IMG/VR virus record: IMGVR_UViG_3300018719_000029
Coordinates: 1-41,608 of that record
Strand: one strand, 5' to 3'
Length of the DNA: 41,608 bases
From: a virus
The notes under the pieces are model-generated. The model did no database searches. It was not told where the DNA came from and saw nothing but the letters and a program-made list of their open reading frames with translations. Shown here one piece after another: positions 37,688-41,608 of the stretch (position 1 is its first letter; each line of letters opens with the position of its first letter). The position numbers were made by a program, and so were the translations under genes.

Positions 37688-38089
37688 TCAAAACGGCAAT
37701 TCTGAATCTGGAATATCTATAGGTTTACCGTCATCATGGAAAGGGTCAGATTGTCTATCCTTAGATTCGGATTTATTCGACTCCAAAAAACGCACATTGT
37801 CAGCAACAACCTCTGTGACGTATCGCTTCCCGTTGTCTGTATCCCAACTACGAACCTGAATCCGGCCCTCTACCGCCGTCAAACGTCCTTTGCGTAGGTA
37901 ATTAGCGCATGTTTCGGCAAGTTGCCTCCAAGCGACCACAGGGATAAAGTCGGTTTCCTTACCACCGTCTCCATTTTTAAAAGGCCGATCTACCGCCAGG
38001 GTAACGGTATAAACCGCTACTCCTGATGGCGTATATTTCAATTCCCCGTCCGATGTAGTACGTCCGATTAAGATAGACCGATTAAGCAT
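37688..38089 (-). CDS. ssb: Single-stranded DNA-binding protein
   Basis: A 133-residue SSB. Residues 1-105 are the OB fold (LNRSILIGRTTSDGELKYTPSGVAVYTVTLAVDRPFKN... IPVVAWRQLAETCANYLRKGRLTAVEGRIQVRSWD). The tail is acidic and ends DIPDSELPF, the tip that recruits partner proteins. AAGGAG precedes the ATG. It overlaps the ERF gene by 8 bases, so the two are coupled for strand annealing. Confidence 0.95.
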   Translation of the reverse strand: MLNRSILIGRTTSDGELKYTPSGVAVYTVTLAVDRPFKNGDGGKETDFIPVVAWRQLAETCANYLRKGRLTAVEGRIQVRSWDTDNGKRYVTEVVADNVRFLESNKSESKDRQSDPFHDDGKPIDIPDSELPF

Positions 38090-38723
38090 TTACTTTCTCC
38101 TTCCCGGCATTCTCCAGCCGTAAACAAAGTTCGTCGTATTCTTGTTTAGTTAGATCCTCTGCGTTTGTTTTCTGGTAGTCTTGCATAAGGGCTTTTTTAA
38201 CATCAGCCGCACTTATACCCCTGCTGCTTGCGATTGCAAACAGGCGCTTCACTTGACCTTCCGACCGTTTGTCAGGTTTGTTTTTGTATTCAACTTGATT
38301 GCCGGTAACGCCGTTGGCGTCATCATCTTTTTCCGTAGCAATTCCCAACATGGCCGATAATGAGTAACGTTTCATGTAAGTAATCTGGCCTCCCAAATCT
38401 TGCATAGCTGAACTAGCAATAGCACATAGTCGATCAGATTTAACCCACTCACCGGATTCGTGGAGTAACATAGTCTCCACGGAAATCATTAATCCTTGCT
38501 CGGTGAAAACGGTTTTTGCATCCTGAACGACAGCTATTTTGTTTTCTCTGTAAACCTCTTTAATCGCTTCAAATATGCCGTCCAAATCGGTATAAGAAAA
38601 CTCATAGCTTCCGCCTGTCTTGGTTTTAACAGTTACGTTGGTATTGTGCTTTGGGGTCTCAATCGCTCCCCACGCTGCGACTAACGCTTTTGAAATAGCT
38701 GCATTAGATTCTGAAAAGATCAT
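38082..38723 (-). CDS. ERF-family single-strand annealing protein
   Basis: A 213-residue ERF recombinase. Core: AAISKALVAAWGAIETPKHNTNVTVKTKTGGSYEFSYTDLDGIFEAIKEVYRENKIAVVQ... SAMQDLGGQITYMKRYSLSAMLGI, the typical ERF signature with a C-terminal helical domain. It anneals complementary strands in recombination-dependent replication together with SSB. GGTGA lies 5 bases before the ATG at 38723; the longer frame upstream is the previous gene's. Confidence 0.93.
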   Translation of the reverse strand: MIFSESNAAISKALVAAWGAIETPKHNTNVTVKTKTGGSYEFSYTDLDGIFEAIKEVYRENKIAVVQDAKTVFTEQGLMISVETMLLHESGEWVKSDRLCAIASSAMQDLGGQITYMKRYSLSAMLGIATEKDDDANGVTGNQVEYKNKPDKRSEGQVKRLFAIASSRGISAADVKKALMQDYQKTNAEDLTKQEYDELCLRLENAGKEKVNA

Positions 38724-38728
38724 ATATA

Positions 38729-39217
38729 TCACCGCACTCTCAAAGTTTTCTCTTGCACGACCTGGACGCCGGGAATGTCCTTGCCAGCCTTCCACGCTTC
38801 GATAATCTCTTTCTTTTGAAGTTTTGGAACCGGCGGTGGTGTGACAAAATACTTCTGCGGAATAAGGAATTCATCAATCACGGCAACCTTTGGTGGGTTT
38901 GTTTGGAGGGAAACGGTAAATAGTTCCCCTTTGACCTTTTCCAACTCCATGCGCTTCATGACGGTTTCCAGGTTGTCTTTTATCCGTTGAGCGTTGTTTT
39001 CAATAGCCGTACGTCTAGCTTGCAAGCGCGCTTCTTCCGCCTGAATAGCCTGCGCCTGGGCCTCTAGCGAACGAATTACCTTAACCGTGTTCTCAACCTT
39101 TTCCTCGATCTTCCCCTCGATACCAGACAAATACTCCTGTAATTTCTCGTTATCCGGGTCCTCACTCGCCATTTCCAGCAAAATTTCATACTGCTCCGAA
39201 AGCTCATATAATTTCAT
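38729..39217 (-). CDS. Siphovirus Gp157-like protein
   Basis: A 162-residue protein of the Gp157 family: coiled coil from about 15 to 90 (EKVENTVKVIRSLEAQAQAIQAEEARLQARRTAIENNAQRIKDNLETVMKRMELEKV), then KVAVIDEFLIPQKYFVTPPPVPKLQKKEIIEAWKAGKDIPGVQV. It occurs next to ERF or RecT in many Gram-positive phages; its role in recombination is not established. AGGAGG precedes the ATG. Confidence 0.9.
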   Translation of the reverse strand: MKLYELSEQYEILLEMASEDPDNEKLQEYLSGIEGKIEEKVENTVKVIRSLEAQAQAIQAEEARLQARRTAIENNAQRIKDNLETVMKRMELEKVKGELFTVSLQTNPPKVAVIDEFLIPQKYFVTPPPVPKLQKKEIIEAWKAGKDIPGVQVVQEKTLRVR

Positions 39218-39275
39218 AGGCTTTACAACCTCCTAAAAAATGTGATAAATTAACCGTAATAAAATTTGTTTAAGT

Positions 39276-39479
39276 TCACCCAACGTCCTCGGTTGCCGCC
39301 GAGGTCGTTTTCGTTTGTTCAGCTTCTTGTAAGGCCGTTTCCAAATTTCTAATAGCGACCTCCAAATCGTGGCTGATAAACATGCCTGCGATAACCATTG
39401 CTGTTCCTGGTGAGACGTTTTTCGTTCCGTCCTCCAGTGCCTTCAAGCTCTCCAGCGCTGCCAGTAGATACTTTTTCAT
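39276..39479 (-). CDS. Small helical early protein
   Basis: A 67-residue protein (MKKYLLAALESLKALEDGTKNVSPGTAMVIAGMF...) with helical character. GGAGGGGCC lies right before its ATG, strong evidence for translation. It overlaps the end of the upstream ORF by 131 bases in another frame. Function unknown. Confidence 0.6.
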   Translation of the reverse strand: MKKYLLAALESLKALEDGTKNVSPGTAMVIAGMFISHDLEVAIRNLETALQEAEQTKTTSAATEDVG

Positions 39480-39645
39480 TTGGCCCCTCCATTTCTTTTA
39501 AGATCCGCTTGTATTCGTCATATTGGAGCGTACTGCTGAACGCGAACTTCGGATGCTTGCCATCCTGAAACCTGCCTCCGACAATGGATAAGGCTAACCT
39601 TGCCGGAAAATCATCTCTCGCTGTAATCCTTATGGGCATATGCAA
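39349..39645 (-). CDS. Early protein with doubtful C-terminus
   Basis: A 98-residue frame. The first 55 residues (PIRITARDDFPARLALSIVGGRFQDGKHPKFAFSSTLQYDEYKRILKEMEG) look like a genuine protein with TTG start and AAGGTG upstream. The last 40 (AGELEGTGGRNEKRLTRNSNGYRRHVYQPRFGGRY) look like out-of-frame sequence of the next gene, so the original stop may have been lost by mutation. Confidence 0.5.
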   Translation of the reverse strand: MHMPIRITARDDFPARLALSIVGGRFQDGKHPKFAFSSTLQYDEYKRILKEMEGPNEKVSTGSAGELEGTGGRNEKRLTRNSNGYRRHVYQPRFGGRY

Positions 39646-39784
39646 ATTGATTCACCTTCCTTATAAGAACGCCTTCCGCGCAGTCCATAGCTTCTTTTGC
39701 GCAAGACTCACAATGCGGTTGCCAGTAACTACCTGTCCATACTTCGTATTCAGCAACTCGGGGGCAACCGGCACATTCAATCAT
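39611..39784 (-). CDS. Small Cys-rich zinc-finger-like protein
   Basis: A 57-residue protein (MIECAGCPRVAEYEVWTGSYWQPHCESCAK...) with CxxC pairs at 4-7 and 25-28, a likely zinc site. GGAGGCGGC lies upstream and the ATG is directly after the previous TAA. Overlaps the next start by 35 bases. Confidence 0.6.
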   Translation of the reverse strand: MIECAGCPRVAEYEVWTGSYWQPHCESCAKEAMDCAEGVLIRKVNQFAYAHKDYSER

Positions 39785-39925
39785 TTATGCCGCCTCCAAT
39801 CTGTGTGAGCATGCCTCCAATTCGTCAATTTCCATTTGCAAAAAGGTGATCCAACAAGGGTCTGTTACTTCTCCGCTTTCAAGCATCCAACGTAGTTCAG
39901 CTATTCTGCGTTCAACTTGATTCAT
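39785..39925 (-). CDS. Small helical early protein
   Basis: A 46-residue protein (MNQVERRIAELRWMLESGEV...TFLQMEIDELEACSHRLEAA) predicted to be a helical hairpin or coiled coil. GGGAG lies 7 bases before the ATG. Function unknown. Confidence 0.6.
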   Translation of the reverse strand: MNQVERRIAELRWMLESGEVTDPCWITFLQMEIDELEACSHRLEAA

Positions 39926-39939
39926 GGTCATGCTCCCTT

Positions 39940-40272
39940 CTATTTTGTTTTAGCTTTGTATAATGGCTCTTCAAACCACAAACTGAGTAAATAAGCGCAT
40001 CCGGCTTCTTTGTGTTCATGTTTGGGGTCCCAACTCCGCATGATTGCTGAAATGTGATTTAAAGCAAGTTTCTTATCGATTCCCTTTTTCGGAACACAAT
40101 CAAAGGATTCAAGCCCTCGGAAAAACCAAGTAGACACCAGGTCATTCCACTTTGTGTACCCGTTTTTAAATTCATCTGGAATCTTACTCATTGGAGGAAG
40201 TAACTTCTTCATATCCCCACCAAAGGAAAGGTCAAGCGCTGTTACTTCTTGCGGAAAATCATATTTGCTCAT
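39940..40272 (-). CDS. Conserved early protein, unknown
   Basis: A 110-residue protein (MSKYDFPQEVTALDLSFGGDMKKLLPPMSKIPDEFKNGYTKWNDLVSTWFFRGLESFDC...). This layout ('...P..IPDEFK......W..L...WFFRGL') occurs in Firmicute phage early operons. GAAAGGAGC precedes the ATG. Function unknown. Confidence 0.7.
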   Translation of the reverse strand: MSKYDFPQEVTALDLSFGGDMKKLLPPMSKIPDEFKNGYTKWNDLVSTWFFRGLESFDCVPKKGIDKKLALNHISAIMRSWDPKHEHKEAGCAYLLSLWFEEPLYKAKTK

Positions 40273-40298
40273 GTCTCATGCTCCTTTCGAACTTGTGA

Positions 40299-40517
40299 TT
40301 ACATATTCAACCGAGTTTTAGCTTTCTCCCAAATGTACTTTGGGGTGTATCCAAAATATTTCTTATTTACTAGCGCCGATATGCGAGAAGGCGAACAGCC
40401 ACATATTCTTGCAAATTCGGATTGTGACATTCCTTTTTGTCTTAGAGCCGCCTTGAGACGGTCAACATATTCTGGGTCGGTAACATCATTAATCCACTGT
40501 TGTGTATCGTTCATCAT
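40299..40517 (-). CDS. XRE-type HTH regulator
   Basis: A 72-residue protein with KGMSQSEFARICGCSPSRISALVNKKYFG as a clear HTH. The ATG at 40517 has GGATGA before it; the longer frame begins inside the antirepressor. Likely a Cro-like or early regulator. Confidence 0.75.
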   Translation of the reverse strand: MMNDTQQWINDVTDPEYVDRLKAALRQKGMSQSEFARICGCSPSRISALVNKKYFGYTPKYIWEKAKTRLNM

Positions 40518-40521
40518 TTTT

Positions 40522-41163
40522 TCATCCTGCGCGCCGGATCGGCTTCCAGGCATCAATAAAATTCAAAACCTCCTGCAACTCATGGCGCAAAACGTCTTTG
40601 TAACTCGGCACTCCCCAACGGTCCTTAATGTCTCGGTGTAATTGACGGTATAGTTCGCTTCGTTCTTCCCGGTCTGACACAAGGCTGTACACCTTTTGAG
40701 AAATCGCCTTTTGGAGTCTCCGTTGTTGGCCGCTGTCTAAGGTGATTTGACTATCCACCTTTTGCTCAACACCGTCCAAACGCTCCACTATCATTTCTTG
40801 GCTTGCTAATAGGTTGTGGGTTGCTTGCATAAGTGCTTTCAACGGGTCGGCCGGTCTATTGAGTTGTTCGCGCATTTGGTTAAATGCCCTGATGTACATT
40901 TCTTTGAAACGCGCAGCTTCTTTCCCCGTATATCCCATTACCAGGAATGAAAAGCCGTCCTGATTCATGATTACTTTTCTGCGATGCTGGCCTTTCGCGT
41001 CGATATAGTCAACCGACGCAAAATTGCGTTCGTTAAATTCGGCGCTACACTCCAGGTTATCAATGCTTCGCAATACGTCAGAGTGCCGTTTCCCAAATAC
41101 CTCCGCCACAGTTAAACTGTCTGTTACCGTCTTTCCATCTTGAATAAATACCAATTGGTTCAT
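40522..41163 (-). CDS. Rha/ORF6C-type antirepressor
   Basis: A 213-residue protein. Residues 1-100 match the Rha family (VTDSLTVAEVFGKRHSDVLRSIDNLE... YIDAKGQHRRKVIMNQDGFSFLVMGYTGKEAARFKEMYIRAFN). Residues 120-213 match the ORF6C domain (LDSGQQRRLQKAISQKVYSLVSDREERSELYRQLHRDIKDRWGVPSYKDVLRHELQEVLNFIDAW). Such proteins regulate or counter phage repressors. AAAGGAGC precedes the ATG. It is a second antirepressor-like gene in addition to BRO at 1974. Confidence 0.92.
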   Translation of the reverse strand: MNQLVFIQDGKTVTDSLTVAEVFGKRHSDVLRSIDNLECSAEFNERNFASVDYIDAKGQHRRKVIMNQDGFSFLVMGYTGKEAARFKEMYIRAFNQMREQLNRPADPLKALMQATHNLLASQEMIVERLDGVEQKVDSQITLDSGQQRRLQKAISQKVYSLVSDREERSELYRQLHRDIKDRWGVPSYKDVLRHELQEVLNFIDAWKPIRRAG

Positions 41164-41198
41164 CTGATTGCTCCTTTCAATGTCTTTCCTCCCTGCTG

Positions 41199-41366
41199 CT
41201 AGTTTGCGATTGAGGACGCCCTTTGGTTTCTTTTTCTCGGTGCCGTTTTTGGCTTAGCGTCCTCGCGCAAATGTTCAGCATACTTTATGGAGAGGCGAGT
41301 CATTAGAATATGCAACTTATCCCATGCATCTTCACTCAACCCAGGATTAAACGATTCTTTTCCCAT
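41199..41366 (-). CDS. Small basic early protein
   Basis: A 55-residue protein (MGKESFNPGLSEDAWDKLHI...) with a helical middle and basic end (KPKTAPRKRNQRAS). GGAGGGG lies 8 bases before the ATG at 41366. Function unknown. Confidence 0.6.
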   Translation of the reverse strand: MGKESFNPGLSEDAWDKLHILMTRLSIKYAEHLREDAKPKTAPRKRNQRASSIAN

Positions 41367-41386
41367 TTTCAGTCCCCTCCATAGCA

Positions 41387-41608
41387 TCAAGCTGTGTCTC
41401 GTCGTGTCTTTTTACGACACTGCGTTTCAAAAAAATTTTGTACGGGCACGCCTAACAATTTGCTTAGAACAACAATTTCATCAGCATAAATTCTAACTTC
41501 CCCATTCTCTTTTCTGGTATATGCTCTTAAAGATATACCTAAAGAATCAGCCACCTCCTGCCGAGTCAGCCCCTTATTTACACGAGCAGCTTTAATCGTG
41601 ATGATCAT
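41387..41608 (-). CDS. XRE-type HTH regulator at the window edge
   Basis: A 73-residue Cro/CI-type HTH (ARVNKGLTRQEVADSLGISLRAYTRKENGEVRIYADEIVVLSKLLGV). The ATG is at 41608, the last base of the window, so the SD and promoter are outside. The C-terminus is basic. As the first gene of the early operon it is the likely Cro-like regulator; a CI repressor and integrase are expected beyond this edge. Confidence 0.8.
   Translation of the reverse strand: MIITIKAARVNKGLTRQEVADSLGISLRAYTRKENGEVRIYADEIVVLSKLLGVPVQNFFETQCRKKTRRDTA

Noticed and set aside
1-41608. CRISPR arrays, insertion sequences, rRNA
   Set aside because: I looked for evenly spaced direct repeats, transposase-like ORFs and rRNA-like stretches and saw none.

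Overview
The window holds most of a temperate siphovirus (HK97-type head, long non-contractile tail) of a low-to-mid GC Firmicute. The most likely host is a Paenibacillaceae bacterium (Paenibacillus or Brevibacillus): starts are preceded by strong AGGAGG-type ribosome binding sites, GTG/TTG starts are common, and one cargo gene carries a copper-amine-oxidase-like stalk domain typical of that family. Nearly everything is on the minus strand, so the phage reads from high to low coordinates. Both ends of the window fall exactly on gene boundaries (a stop codon at 1-3, a start codon at 41606-41608). No integrase or full-length CI repressor is present, so it looks like a provirus slice whose integration module lies outside, or a phage that lacks one.

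Layout, in transcription order. 41.6-40.3 kb: small HTH proteins and a Rha/ORF6C antirepressor. 40.3-34.9 kb: recombination and replication (Gp157-like, ERF annealing protein, SSB, HNH protein, replisome organizer with internal iterons, DnaC-like loader). 34.9-26.7 kb: many small early genes, including RuvC-like resolvase, dUTPase, a PP-loop/PAPS-reductase-like enzyme, a cassette of tightly overlapping small genes that share modules, and a sigma-70-region-4-like probable late regulator. 26.7-26.0 kb: a 465-base gap with a degenerate tRNA and a terminator, then a tRNA-Ile(UAU). 26.0-22.5 kb: metallophosphoesterase, small membrane proteins, HNH endonuclease and terminase. 22.6-5.7 kb: portal, ClpP-like protease, major capsid, connectors, tail tube, tail chaperone, tape measure, Dit, tail endopeptidase and fibre. 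5.7-4.5 kb: two cargo (moron) genes, one with its own promoter and terminator on the plus strand. 4.5-2.86 kb: lysis (two holins around a C39-like peptidase). 2.86-0 kb: BRO antirepressor with a leader terminator, a ribbon-helix-helix/tiny-membrane-peptide locus, an SOS-controlled gene and a divergent pair of small HTH regulators.

The most striking observation is three probable programmed -1 frameshifts in the structural operon. The tail chaperone gene uses C CCA AAC followed by a perfect hairpin. The major tail protein (C CCA AAT) and the major capsid protein (A AAA AAG) each shift into a 94-residue extension, and the two extensions align without gaps at about 60% identity. The same domain, probably Ig-like, is therefore hung on a minority of both capsid and tail-tube subunits. 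The left end offers a compact regulatory region: two LexA-type boxes, two operator palindromes embedded in divergent promoters between an RHH protein and a 38-residue membrane peptide, and a promoter-terminator leader in front of the BRO gene.
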